Assembly (NCBI GenBank): GCA_019751875.1
Contig: JAIEMV010000001.1
Span: 399,991-463,990, forward strand
Length of the DNA stretch: 64,000 nucleotides
From: Hyphomicrobium sp.
GTDB taxonomy: Bacteria > Pseudomonadota > Alphaproteobacteria > Rhizobiales > Hyphomicrobiaceae
Reading direction: 5' to 3'
Shown here: positions 35,742 through 43,761 of the stretch, piece after piece
Layout: every line of letters starts with the position of its first letter
How positions within the stretch are numbered: position 1 is the first letter of the stretch
Notes under the pieces: generated by a model
What the model saw: only the letters and a program-made list of their open reading frames with translations
Database searches by the model: none
What the model was told of the DNA's origin: nothing
Position numbers and translations under genes: made by a program

Positions 35742-36983
35742 TCAGTGACCGACCGACGCTGCACCCTTCTCGCCGACAAGATCGAAGGTCGAGAAGCGAG
35801 ACAGAGCGAAGGGTTTGAGAAGATCGGGTTGACGGCCGGTGGCGACGCATTCGGCCATGCGCTTGCCGCAGACCGGGGTGGCTTTGAAGCCCCAGGTGCC
35901 CCAGCCGGCGTCGATGTAATAGTTTTCGACCGGTGTCAGTCCCATGACCGGCGAAAAGTCCGGCGTCATGTCGGCCATGCCGGCCCATTGGCGCAGAATG
36001 CGGAGTTCGCCCATGAAGGGGAACAACTCCAGCATGTGGCCCATTAGGCTTTCCTTGAAGTCGAGCGTGGAGCGCGAGGAATAGAGGCCGTATGGGTCGG
36101 TCGCGCCGCCCATGACCATTTCACCGCGTGCCGATTGCGAAATGTAGACGTGGAGCGACCCCGACACGACGATCTGATCGAGGATCGGCTTCACGGGTTC
36201 AGACACGCACGCTTGCAGCGGAATGGTTTTGATCGGTAGCCTGAGACCTGCCATGCGCGCGACGTGCGAGGAAGAACCTGCGACCGCCTGCATCACCTTG
36301 GCGGCGTGGATGACGCCTCTATTCGTTTCCACACCAATGGCGCGGCCGTTCTCGATCAGGATCTTTTTCACTTCAGTCTGGGTGTGGACTTCTACACCGC
36401 GCTTCATCGCTTCCTTTGCGTAACCCCAGGCTACGGCGTCATGGCGAGCGATGGCCCCCGGCGGATGGTAGAGCGCGCCGAGAATGGGATAGCGCGCGTC
36501 GTCGGTCACGTTCATCGTCGGACAGATGCGCTTCACTTCGGCCGCATCGATCACCTCCGAATTGACGCCCATGTGCTTATTGACTTCGGCGCGCCAGCGC
36601 GCCGTGCGCATGGCGGCGTCGGTGTGGGCGAGCGTGAAGTGCCCGCGCTCGGAATACATGACGTTGATGTCGAGCTCGTTGGAGAGCGTCCGGAAAAGTT
36701 CGACCGACTCTTTGTAGAAGGCCACGCCTTCGGGCGTCAGATAGTTCGCACGGACGATGGTGGTGTTGCGGGCGGTGTTGCCGCCTGCCAGCCAGCCCTT
36801 CTCCAGGACGGCGATATTGGTGATGCCGTGATCCTTCGCGAGATGATACGCGGCGGCGAGTCCATGTCCGCCTGCGCCGATGATGATCACGTCGTATGTT
36901 TTCTTGAGATCGGGCTTCCATCGGAAGTGCGGGTCGTCGGGATGCTCCCGCGACAGCGCGTATTTCAACAATGCGAACGGCAT
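35742..36983 (-). CDS. mgdA: N-methylglutamate dehydrogenase subunit A (SoxB-like)
   Basis: This 413-residue beta-like FAD subunit has the dinucleotide motif DVIIIGAGGHGLAAAYHLA (about 31-49), a glutamate-terminated second strand (NIAVLEKGWLAGGNTARNTT), the SoxB block HPPGAIARHDAVAWGYA and a C-terminal YIDAGWGTWGFKATPVCGK. It would be the catalytic amine-oxidising subunit. GGAG precedes the ATG. A strong minus-strand promoter lies at 37113-37141. It is the first gene of the leftward mgdABCD-regulator operon. Confidence 0.88.
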   Translation of the reverse strand: MPFALLKYALSREHPDDPHFRWKPDLKKTYDVIIIGAGGHGLAAAYHLAKDHGITNIAVLEKGWLAGGNTARNTTIVRANYLTPEGVAFYKESVELFRTLSNELDINVMYSERGHFTLAHTDAAMRTARWRAEVNKHMGVNSEVIDAAEVKRICPTMNVTDDARYPILGALYHPPGAIARHDAVAWGYAKEAMKRGVEVHTQTEVKKILIENGRAIGVETNRGVIHAAKVMQAVAGSSSHVARMAGLRLPIKTIPLQACVSEPVKPILDQIVVSGSLHVYISQSARGEMVMGGATDPYGLYSSRSTLDFKESLMGHMLELFPFMGELRILRQWAGMADMTPDFSPVMGLTPVENYYIDAGWGTWGFKATPVCGKRMAECVATGRQPDLLKPFALSRFSTFDLVGEKGAASVGH

Positions 36984-37087
36984 TTAAATGCTCCGGCGAT
37001 GACCCCGGCGAAAATGACCGGCACAGGGGTCGTCCAACCCTGCCGACCATGCCCCCAGTTGTTCCCAAAGTGCAAGTTTTTTTCCGC

Positions 37088-37104
37088 TTGTTCAAGTTTG
37101 TTCA
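37088..37104 (-). promoter_or_regulatory. Direct-repeat operator candidate for the mgd operon
   Basis: TTGTTCA occurs at 37088-37094 and 37098-37104, exactly 10 bp apart, with a further TTGTTCC at 37059. They lie just downstream of the mgd -10 box, where a repressor would block initiation. The binding protein is unknown; the XRE-cupin regulator of the operon is the natural candidate. Confidence 0.4.
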
Positions 37105-37112
37105 CGGCGAGA

Positions 37113-37141
37113 ATTATCCGATCTGCACATTTTTGTTGCAA
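37113..37141 (-). promoter_or_regulatory. Sigma-70-type promoter of the mgd operon
   Basis: Read on the minus strand: TTGCAA (37141-37136), a 17-base spacer, GATAAT (37118-37113). This would start transcription near 37105 and leave a leader of about 120 bases before mgdA. Confidence 0.55.
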
Positions 37142-37200
37142 CGCACTGCATGAAAATAGTGACTCCCGTCGAATCCATAGGCACTTAACCTTGACATGTC

Positions 37201-37255
37201 GCGGCACCGTGCCGCAGACTTTCCGCTCAATAAAAATAGATTGCCTGACAGGCAA
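37201..37255. promoter_or_regulatory. Two 15-bp palindromes in the divergent control region
   Basis: GCGGCAC-C-GTGCCGC (37201-37215) and TTGCCTG-A-CAGGCAA (37241-37255) are both perfect 7-1-7 palindromes, with centres 40 bp apart. They lie between the mgd promoter and the first small membrane gene. A TTGACATGTC motif precedes them at 37191. They look like binding sites for dimeric regulators of the rightward transporter operon. Confidence 0.5.
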
Positions 37256-37299
37256 CATCGTGTGGGTCGGAATTAGCTGGCCTTTCTGGGGAGGTGCCC

Positions 37300-37593
37300 G
37301 TGCAACAAAAAGCAATAGATCCGCGTGTCAACCGGATGTTCGGCAAGGATCGGCTGTGGGCCATCGTGGCTCTCGTGTCCGTCTGGCTGCTCTACACATT
37401 CGTCTTCTACTTCCTGATGCCGCATCTGAATGACGATGCGGTCAAAGCGGCCTTGCTGATCAGCGGCGGTCTTGTGATGCTGTTCAATGCTGCCGCCATT
37501 TACGCGATGATCAAGCATTACAGCGAAGACCGGACGCACATCTACGGCCTCGACCTGCACTACCTCGACATTATGAAGCAGCGCAAAGGTTGA
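37300..37593 (+). CDS. Small two-span membrane protein of the transporter module (1 of 3)
   Basis: This 97-residue protein has a polar start (AIDPRVNRMFGKDRLW), hydrophobic helices at about 20-42 (IVALVSVWLLYTFVFYFLMP) and 52-75 (AALLISGGLVMLFNAAAIYA), and a polar tail. GTG 37300 is chosen because the SD GGGGAGG lies 5 bases upstream; a GTG at 37294 falls inside the SD. No family recognised. It is the first gene of a tight run with two more small membrane proteins and an APC permease, and likely a partner or assembly subunit of that permease. Confidence 0.7.
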   Translation: MQQKAIDPRVNRMFGKDRLWAIVALVSVWLLYTFVFYFLMPHLNDDAVKAALLISGGLVMLFNAAAIYAMIKHYSEDRTHIYGLDLHYLDIMKQRKG

Positions 37594-37603
37594 GGAGTTG
37601 ACG

Positions 37604-37996
37604 ATGAAAAATGGTGACTACGTGCCGCCGCGCCAATCGGCTCTGGGGCAGTTCTTCGACAGCATGTTTTTGTTGGCTCTCGTGTTCGCCGCTCTGTTCG
37701 CACCTCTTTATCTTGGACTGGCGAGCGGCGGCAAAACCGAACTGGAAGTCGCGGACAAGACCACGTGGAGCGGCCTCGGTCAGAATGCCGTCATGCAGGC
37801 CGGGTGGGAGAAACTCGGATACACGCCCGAGACGGCTGCGCCTCTCATTATCTCTCGCTTCGATTACTCGTTCGATCAGTTAGCGCTCGGCGTCACGGCT
37901 CTCGTCGTGATCGGTTACTTCGTGTTGGTGGTCGCTTTCTCTAAGACCGAATACCGGGAAGTCATCGCCGAACGTTTTGGCCGCCGGGACCGGTGA
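37604..37996 (+). CDS. Small two-span membrane protein of the transporter module (2 of 3)
   Basis: This 130-residue protein has an N-terminal helix at about 16-42 (FFDSMFLLALVFAALFAPLY), a periplasmic-type loop (GGKTELEVADKTTWSGLGQN...) of about 50 residues, and a second helix at about 95-118 (LALGVTALVVIGYFVLVVAF), then a basic end. GAGGAG precedes ATG 37604. The next gene overlaps or abuts its stop. Not a family I recognise. The two-helix-with-loop design fits an accessory subunit embedded beside the permease. Confidence 0.7.
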   Translation: MKNGDYVPPRQSALGQFFDSMFLLALVFAALFAPLYLGLASGGKTELEVADKTTWSGLGQNAVMQAGWEKLGYTPETAAPLIISRFDYSFDQLALGVTALVVIGYFVLVVAFSKTEYREVIAERFGRRDR

Positions 37997-38007
37997 GAGG
38001 GAAAGCC

Positions 38008-38211
38008 ATGCCTGACATCAGCACACTCAACAACTATCAGCTCATCGAATACGGCGCCTGGGGCCTGTCGCTTCTGCTCGGTCTTTGGATGCTGTTCGAT
38101 ACTCTCAAGACCAACATGACCTATTCCGAGGATCTCCTGACCTCGTCGCGCGAAGGTGAAATCGATGACGCCCTCGTGATCGACCCGCCTCATCAAGGAG
38201 GTCACCGGTGA
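38008..38211 (+). CDS. Small single-span membrane protein of the transporter module (3 of 3)
   Basis: This 67-residue protein has one transmembrane helix (LIEYGAWGLSLLLGLWMLFD, about 11-30) and an acidic cytosolic-type tail. ATG 38008 has AGAGGGAAA upstream and starts 11 bases after the previous stop. Its own stop overlaps the GTG of the permease by GTGA, so stoichiometric co-translation with the permease is likely. Family not recognised. Confidence 0.7.
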   Translation: MPDISTLNNYQLIEYGAWGLSLLLGLWMLFDTLKTNMTYSEDLLTSSREGEIDDALVIDPPHQGGHR

Positions 38212-39617
38212 CACAGACAACAACAATTCATGGCGAGAAAATCTCGCTGCTGCGTGTTCTGGGGCCAGGCCATGTTTGGGCGCTCGGCGTCGGAATCGTG
38301 CTCGTCGGCGAATACATGGGCTGGAACTTCTCCGTCGGCAAAGGCGGCGCGATGGCCGCTCTCATCGCCTGCTGGGTCGCCGGTCTGCTCTATACGTGCG
38401 TGGCCATGATCGACTCGGAAGTGACGTCGACTGTCGCTGCCGCAGGTGGGCAGTATGCGCAGGCCAAGCATATCGTTGGCCCGCTCATGGCCTTCAACGT
38501 GGGACTGTTTCTCGTATTCGCCTACACGATGCTGGAGGCGGCCAACGCAATCACGCTCGGTTATCTGATCCAGACGGTCGGCGGCATGATGGGGATGACG
38601 GACGCGGCGGGCGAAGCCCTCGTGCTCCACGACAAGCCCTTCATCGTGCTCACCATCATGTTCCTCGCCTGGCTCAATTACCGCGGCGTCTACGCCACGC
38701 TGACATTCAACCTGGTCATCACGGCAATTGCGTTCCTGGCGATCATCATCCTGTTCTTTGCGGTCAAGCCTTGGACAACAGAAGTGCTCCAGCACGAAGA
38801 ACTGCTGACAGGGCTGCCTTACGGCTGGATCGGTGTGATAGCGGCCTTGCACTTCGGCCTCTGGTATTACCTCGGCATCGAAGGCACATGCCAGGCGGCA
38901 GAAGAGGTGCGGTCTCCGGCCCGATTGCTGCCACTCGGAACGATGACTGGAATCATGACGCTGCTGATCGCTGCGACCATGACCTGGTTCATCTGCGCAG
39001 GTCTGATGCCGTGGGAATATCTGGGTCAAGCGGTGACGCCGCTGTTCGATGCCGCGCGTCTCATGGATTCGATGCCGCTGATGGTTCTTCTGTTCATCGG
39101 TACGATCTTTTCAACGCTGGCTTCGGCCAATGGCTGCATCAACGATGCCTCGCGAGCCTGGTTCTCCATGGCGCGTGACCGGTATCTGCCGCAGTGGTTC
39201 GGGGCCGTGCATCCGAAGTATCGCACGCCGTATCGGGCGATCGTGTTCCTGGTTCCGGTGGCCGTGCTGTTTGCCTACTACGCGCCGCTTGATCAGGTGA
39301 TCACGTTCTCGATTCTGTCGGGGCTGCTCGGCTACACGTTCATGACCTTCAACGTCGTCATGTTCCGCCGCAAATGGCCACTGGGCTCGATCGACCGCGG
39401 TTATGTTCATCCGATGCATCCGCTCCCGGCGCTCGTGCTGCTGCTTTTGTGCAGCGCGACCTACTTCGCGGTCTTCCTCGGGTACGGCACGCAGCTGATG
39501 GCGATGATGCTGTTCTTTATCATCGCGTCGCTGTGGTTCCACTTCCACCGCTATCGCTACGTGCGGCGCGGCGACCAATTCTCGATGCCCTGGCCGCGCC
39601 CGCAAGGCGACTACTGA
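38208..39617 (+). CDS. APC-superfamily amino acid/amine permease
   Basis: This 469-residue permease has about 12 hydrophobic segments. The first-helix region has the GPGHVWALGVGIVLVGEYMG pattern of APC (AAT/ethanolamine-type) permeases, and a substrate-site-like stretch GLWYYLGIEGTCQAAEEVR lies in helix 6 (the conserved GIE..CQAAEE block of this subfamily). It probably imports a small amine or amino acid. The setting between the NMG dehydrogenase and synthase genes suggests methylamine, N-methylglutamate or a related compound, which is inference. GTG start with AAGGAGG upstream. A 12-bp-stem hairpin follows at 39634-39666. Confidence 0.85.
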   Translation: MTQTTTIHGEKISLLRVLGPGHVWALGVGIVLVGEYMGWNFSVGKGGAMAALIACWVAGLLYTCVAMIDSEVTSTVAAAGGQYAQAKHIVGPLMAFNVGLFLVFAYTMLEAANAITLGYLIQTVGGMMGMTDAAGEALVLHDKPFIVLTIMFLAWLNYRGVYATLTFNLVITAIAFLAIIILFFAVKPWTTEVLQHEELLTGLPYGWIGVIAALHFGLWYYLGIEGTCQAAEEVRSPARLLPLGTMTGIMTLLIAATMTWFICAGLMPWEYLGQAVTPLFDAARLMDSMPLMVLLFIGTIFSTLASANGCINDASRAWFSMARDRYLPQWFGAVHPKYRTPYRAIVFLVPVAVLFAYYAPLDQVITFSILSGLLGYTFMTFNVVMFRRKWPLGSIDRGYVHPMHPLPALVLLLLCSATYFAVFLGYGTQLMAMMLFFIIASLWFHFHRYRYVRRGDQFSMPWPRPQGDY

Positions 39618-39633
39618 CCTGGGTTCGAGAAGT

Positions 39634-39666
39634 GTGGCCGCGGCGACGCAGAAGCGCCGCGGCCAC
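39634..39666 (+). terminator. Strong hairpin after the permease
   Basis: GTGGCCGCGGCG (39634-39645) / CGCCGCGGCCAC (39655-39666), a perfect 12-bp GC-rich stem with a 9-base loop. There is no U-tract, so it may slow or stabilise the transcript between the transporter genes and the next pair. Confidence 0.5.
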
Positions 39667-39695
39667 TCGTAGCTGACGGAAAAACTGTAGAAACC

Positions 39696-40373
39696 ATGAC
39701 CGCAGCATTCATCTTCGGACTCATCGCGTTCGCAGCGGTACTGGCGAACATTGCGCTGAGAGATCATCGCCGTGCGCTGGCCGCCCGTCGGCGGCTCTTT
39801 GACGACTGCCGCGGAGTGCTCGAGGCTGAGCATTGGTCGGCGGGCGGGGATGGTTTTCCCGCGCTCGAAGGCCGCGCGTTCGGACAGGATGTGAAGGCGG
39901 TGCTGATACCCGATACCATGGTGATGCGGCGATTACCGCAGCTGTGGCTTTCGGTGACAATGATCAATCCGCAGCCATACGCGCCGTCACTGTCACTGCT
40001 GGCGCGGCACAGCGGAAACGAGTTCTACGCGGTGACGCTCGATCTCCCGCGGCGTATCGAGCCGCCGGGAGGCTTGCCGCTGGACGTGCTCGTGCGCGGT
40101 AGCGGGCCGATGGCAGAGGCGCTCTGTCGTGAACTGGCGCCGGTGCTTGCCAAGTTGCTGGCCGACACACGGGTGAAAGAGGTGACGCTGACGCCGAAAG
40201 GGGTGCGGATCGTTCGACAGGTCGCGCAGGGTCAACGGGGAGAACATCTGCTTCTGCGCCAAGCTGTGTTCGGAGACGTGACCGTGGAACGGGCAGAGTT
40301 CATGCGAACTCTGTCGGATGCCGCGGTGCTGATCGCTAAGAGAGACGCTCACCTGAACAGCGAGGCCGCCTGA
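39696..40373 (+). CDS. Membrane-anchored hypothetical protein
   Basis: This 225-residue protein has an N-terminal transmembrane helix (AAFIFGLIAFAAVLANIAL, about 3-21) followed by a soluble alpha/beta domain (GRAFGQDVKAVLIPDTMVMR, WLSVTMINPQPYAPSLSLLA). No family or catalytic motif recognised. It overlaps the next gene by ATGA-type joining at 40373. Located between transporter and mgsABC, it may be part of the methylamine locus, but nothing shows its function. Confidence 0.6.
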   Translation: MTAAFIFGLIAFAAVLANIALRDHRRALAARRRLFDDCRGVLEAEHWSAGGDGFPALEGRAFGQDVKAVLIPDTMVMRRLPQLWLSVTMINPQPYAPSLSLLARHSGNEFYAVTLDLPRRIEPPGGLPLDVLVRGSGPMAEALCRELAPVLAKLLADTRVKEVTLTPKGVRIVRQVAQGQRGEHLLLRQAVFGDVTVERAEFMRTLSDAAVLIAKRDAHLNSEAA

Positions 40374-40645
40374 TGAGGAAAGCGCCACCTCACCCGTATG
40401 CCGTTTTGCTGCTTGCGGTCTTGATGCCGGGAGGCGGGCACGTGCTTGCGGGGCAGCCGCAACGCGGCTTCGGCTTTGCACTCTTTACGCTGATCCTGGC
40501 TGCGATCAGCTGGCATACGACGACGCCGGACCACTCCTTCATCGGCCGGGCGGCGTTAGGGCTTTTTGTCTGGGCTATTTCAATCCCCGATGCCTATCGG
40601 GTGGGGCGCACACAGTATGAGCTTTGGGCGCGTGGGCACGGGTGA
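40373..40645 (+). CDS. Small hydrophobic membrane protein
   Basis: This 90-residue protein has helices at about 8-25 (AVLLLAVLMPGGGHVLAG), 32-50 (GFGFALFTLILAAISW) and 58-75 (AALGLFVWAISIPDAY). The PGGGHVLAGQ..RG-F pattern resembles the TM2-like motif of small membrane proteins of unknown role. It is coupled to the preceding gene and ends 120 bases before mgsA. Confidence 0.6.
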   Translation: MRKAPPHPYAVLLLAVLMPGGGHVLAGQPQRGFGFALFTLILAAISWHTTTPDHSFIGRAALGLFVWAISIPDAYRVGRTQYELWARGHG

Positions 40646-40765
40646 CGACTCCTTGGGTCCACGGCTTAATGTCTACTCTCAGGAAAAAACTATTCTTGCC
40701 AGTTGAGAATTGACGGGGAAGTTGCTACCTTTCCTTGAAAGACGTCCAAATAGGAGGACCCCGGT

Positions 40766-41662
40766 ATGTGTGGGATCGTCGGATTGTTTATCAAGGACAA
40801 GGCGTTGGAGCCTCGGCTGGGTGAGCTGACGGCGCAGATGCTGGCCACCATGTGCGAGCGTGGGCCGGATTCGGCGGGGTTCGCAGTTTATGGCGACGCT
40901 GAAGACGGCAAGGCCAAGCTGACGGTGCAGTCCGCCCGCGCAGATCAGGATTTTGCGGGTCTCGATGCGGCTCTGTCGAAGGCGATAGGTGCGCCGGTCG
41001 AGATCGAGCGGAAGTCTTCGCATGCGGTGCTGACGGTTCCTGCCGACAAGGCGGACGCGGCACGCGCGGCGATCAAAGCCGACCATCCCGGCGTTCGCAT
41101 TATGAGCGCAGGCGAGACGATCGAGATCTACAAGGAAGTCGGCTGGCCGACGGATGTATCGGACCGCTTTCACCTGAAGCAGATGTCGGGGTCGCATGCG
41201 ATCGGGCATACCCGCATGGCGACAGAGAGCGCGGTGACGACGCTCGGCGCACATCCCTTTTCGACGGGAGCCGACCAGTGCCTCGTGCACAACGGTTCGC
41301 TGTCGAACCACAACAGCCTGAAGCGCAAGTTGAAGCATGACGGCATGACCTTCGAGACGGAGAACGACAGTGAAGTGGCGGCTGCCTATCTCACGTGGCG
41401 CATGAACCAGGGCATGAACCTCGGTCAGGCGCTCGAGAAGAGCCTCGATGATCTCGACGGGTTCTTCACGTTCGTGGTCGGCACGAAAAACGGCTTCGGT
41501 GTCATTCGCGATCCGATCGCGTGCAAGCCTGCGGTCATGGCGGAGACGGATCAGTATGTGGCGTTCGGCTCGGAGTATCGCGCGCTCGCCGGTCTGCCCG
41601 GTATCGACAAGGCGAAAATCTGGGAGCCGGAGCCGGCTACCGTCTATTTCTGGGAGCGGTAA
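40766..41662 (+). CDS. mgsA: N-methylglutamate synthase subunit A (class II glutamine amidotransferase)
   Basis: This 298-residue Ntn-type amidotransferase has nucleophile Cys2 in MCGIVGLF, with CERGPDSAGF, IGHTRMATES and LVHNGSLSNHNSL as in glutamate-synthase-like GATases (GlxB). In the NMG pathway MgsABC transfers the methylamine group from gamma-glutamylmethylamide (or from methylamine plus glutamate) to form N-methylglutamate; subunit A acts on the amide. AGGAGG precedes the start. The order mgsA-mgsB-mgsC with tiny gaps is the known arrangement. Rhizobial glxBCD is the closest alternative name. Confidence 0.88.
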   Translation: MCGIVGLFIKDKALEPRLGELTAQMLATMCERGPDSAGFAVYGDAEDGKAKLTVQSARADQDFAGLDAALSKAIGAPVEIERKSSHAVLTVPADKADAARAAIKADHPGVRIMSAGETIEIYKEVGWPTDVSDRFHLKQMSGSHAIGHTRMATESAVTTLGAHPFSTGADQCLVHNGSLSNHNSLKRKLKHDGMTFETENDSEVAAAYLTWRMNQGMNLGQALEKSLDDLDGFFTFVVGTKNGFGVIRDPIACKPAVMAETDQYVAFGSEYRALAGLPGIDKAKIWEPEPATVYFWER

Positions 41663-41665
41663 AGC

Positions 41666-42352
41666 ATGCGCACGATCGATCTTGCCGTTACGCCGTTGCG
41701 TGAACTCAACGCGGAACTTCACCGGCAGTCGGAAGGAACCAACGAAGCGGAGTGGGAAGTTCTCAATCCGCGCGGTCTGCATGCCGTCGCCGTCGGCGTC
41801 GACGCGCCAATCAAGGTCGCGGTTCGGGGGCCGGTCGGCTACTACGGTGGTGGCATGAACAAGAAGGCCACCATCACGATCCACGGATCGGCTGGACCGG
41901 GCGTCGCGGAGAACATGATGTCGGGCAGCGTTGTCGTAAAGGGCGATGCGAGCCAGTATGCGGGTGCGACGGGGCGAGGCGGATTGCTCGTGATCGAGGG
42001 CAACGCGGCGTCGCGGTGCGGGATTTCGATGAAGGGCATCGATATCGTCGTGCGCGGCAACATCGGGCACATGTCGGCGTTCATGGCACAGAGCGGGCAT
42101 CTTGTGGTGCTGGGCGATGCGGGCGATGCGCTGGGTGACTCGATCTACGAAGCGAAGCTGTTCGTGCGCGGCAGCGTGAAAAGCCTTGGAGCGGATTGCA
42201 TCGAGAAGGAGATGCGGCCGGAGCACCACGATCAACTGGCGGTTCTTCTCGACAAGGCCGGCATCAAGGACGTGAAGACGAGCGAGTTCAAGCGCTATGG
42301 TTCGGCGCGCAAACTCTACAATTTCAACATTGATAATGCGGACGCCTACTGA
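41666..42352 (+). CDS. mgsB: N-methylglutamate synthase subunit B (glutamate synthase domain 3-like)
   Basis: This 228-residue protein consists mainly of the GXGXG repeat domain of glutamate synthase (GltB domain 3). The repeated gly-rich turns are visible in GPVGYYGGGMNKKATITIHG, GSVVVKGDASQYAGATGRGG and VVRGNIGHMSAF, a right-handed beta-helix. It structurally links the amidotransferase and FMN subunits. It starts 3 bases after mgsA and overlaps mgsC by one base (TGATG). Confidence 0.88.
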   Translation: MRTIDLAVTPLRELNAELHRQSEGTNEAEWEVLNPRGLHAVAVGVDAPIKVAVRGPVGYYGGGMNKKATITIHGSAGPGVAENMMSGSVVVKGDASQYAGATGRGGLLVIEGNAASRCGISMKGIDIVVRGNIGHMSAFMAQSGHLVVLGDAGDALGDSIYEAKLFVRGSVKSLGADCIEKEMRPEHHDQLAVLLDKAGIKDVKTSEFKRYGSARKLYNFNIDNADAY

Positions 42353-43686
42353 TGACGTATCACAACCCGCCGACGACGCCGCGCAAGTCCGCCACGTTCG
42401 ACGACTACACGCTTTCGGAGATCCGGCGCGCAGCCTCGACCGGCATCTACGATATTCGTGGCGGCGGTGCGAAGCGGAAGGTTCCGCACTTCGACGATCT
42501 GCTCTTTCTCGGCGCGTCAATGTCGCGCTATCCGCTGGAGGGCTATCGCGAAAAGTGTTCGACGAGCGTCATGCTCGGCACGCGGTTCGCGAAGAAGCCG
42601 GTGGAGTTGAAAATCCCGATCACGATTGCGGGCATGAGTTTCGGATCGCTGTCAGCGCAGGCGAAAGAGGCACTCGGGCGTGGCGCAACAATCGCCGGCA
42701 CGTCGACGACGACGGGTGACGGCGGGATGACGCCGGAAGAGCGCGGACAATCAAAGACGCTCGTCTATCAATACCTGCCGTCGCGCTACGGCATGAATCC
42801 CGACGATCTGCGCAAGGCGGACTGCATCGAAGTCGTGGTCGGCCAAGGTGCCAAGCCCGGCGGCGGCGGTATGTTGCTCGGGCAGAAAATTTCCGATCGC
42901 GTCGCTGAAATGCGCACGCTGCCGAAGGGCATCGACCAGCGTTCGGCCTGTCGTCATCCTGATTGGACCGGCCCTGATGATCTGGAAATCAAGATCCTCG
43001 AGCTGCGCGAGATCACAAATTGGGAGAAGCCAATCTACATCAAGATCGGCGGGGCGCGTCCCTATTACGACGTGGCGCTCGCCGTGAAGGCCGGCGCTGA
43101 TGTGGTCGTCGTTGACGGCATGCAGGGCGGCACGGCTGCGACCCAGGAAGTCTTCATCGAACATGTCGGTCAGCCGACGCTGGCTTGCATTCGTCCGGCG
43201 GTGCAGGCGCTGCAGGATTTGAACATGCATCGCAAGGTGCAGCTGATCGTATCGGGCGGCATCCGCAACGGCGCGGACGTCGCCAAGGCGCTGGCCCTCG
43301 GGGCGGACGCTGTTGCCATCGGGTCGGCGGCGCTCGTCGCGCTTGGCGACAACGATCCAGCGCTGGAGGCGGAATACAACAAGCTCGGCACGACGGCGGG
43401 TGCCTATGACGACTGGCACGAGGGCCGTGATCCGGCCGGCATCACGACGCAGGATCCGGAACTGGCCAAGCGTCTCGATCCGGTTCGCGCGGGCCGGCGT
43501 CTTGCCAACTATCTGAAAGTGATGACGCTGGAAGTGCAGACCATCGCACGCGCCTGCGGCCATAACCACGTGCACAACCTCGAGCCTGAGGACCTGTGCG
43601 CTCTGACCATCGAAGCGGCCGCGATGGCACGTGTGCCGCTCGCTGGAACAAGCTGGATTCCCGGACAAGGACAGGGCGGTTTATAA
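42352..43686 (+). CDS. mgsC: N-methylglutamate synthase subunit C (FMN-binding glutamate synthase domain 2)
   Basis: This 444-residue TIM-barrel FMN subunit shows ITIAGMSFGSLSAQAKEALG, TTTGDGGMTPEER, the KPGGGGMLLGQKIS loop, VVDGMQGGTAATQ and QLIVSGGIRNGADVAKALAL, all typical of the GltB FMN domain. The GltB iron-sulphur cysteine cluster is not obvious in the short form. Its stop codon sits in the loop of an intrinsic terminator, so mgsABC transcription mostly ends here before gmaS. Confidence 0.9.
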   Translation: MTYHNPPTTPRKSATFDDYTLSEIRRAASTGIYDIRGGGAKRKVPHFDDLLFLGASMSRYPLEGYREKCSTSVMLGTRFAKKPVELKIPITIAGMSFGSLSAQAKEALGRGATIAGTSTTTGDGGMTPEERGQSKTLVYQYLPSRYGMNPDDLRKADCIEVVVGQGAKPGGGGMLLGQKISDRVAEMRTLPKGIDQRSACRHPDWTGPDDLEIKILELREITNWEKPIYIKIGGARPYYDVALAVKAGADVVVVDGMQGGTAATQEVFIEHVGQPTLACIRPAVQALQDLNMHRKVQLIVSGGIRNGADVAKALALGADAVAIGSAALVALGDNDPALEAEYNKLGTTAGAYDDWHEGRDPAGITTQDPELAKRLDPVRAGRRLANYLKVMTLEVQTIARACGHNHVHNLEPEDLCALTIEAAAMARVPLAGTSWIPGQGQGGL

Positions 43687-43702
43687 CCGCCCTTTCTTTT
43701 TT
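43674..43702 (+). terminator. Intrinsic terminator overlapping the mgsC stop
   Basis: GGGCGGTT (43674-43681) / AACCGCCC (43685-43692) with loop TAT, followed by TTTCTTTTTT. The TAA stop of mgsC (43684-43686) lies within the hairpin. It separates mgsABC from gmaS. Confidence 0.8.
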
Positions 43703-43761
43703 CACTTCATAACAACAAAAATCGACATCCTGCCCGACGTGCCCAAGTGAAGGAAACGGCC

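Noticed and set aside
31750-36983. Plain sarcosine oxidase (soxBDAG)
   Set aside because: The neighbouring mgsABC and gmaS genes and the changed SoxD-like subunit fit NMG dehydrogenase better, though sequence alone cannot exclude sarcosine as substrate.
40711-40726. Sigma-54-like promoter before mgsA (TGAC...TTGCT)
   Set aside because: The essential GG of the -24 element is GA and the rest of the match is weak.
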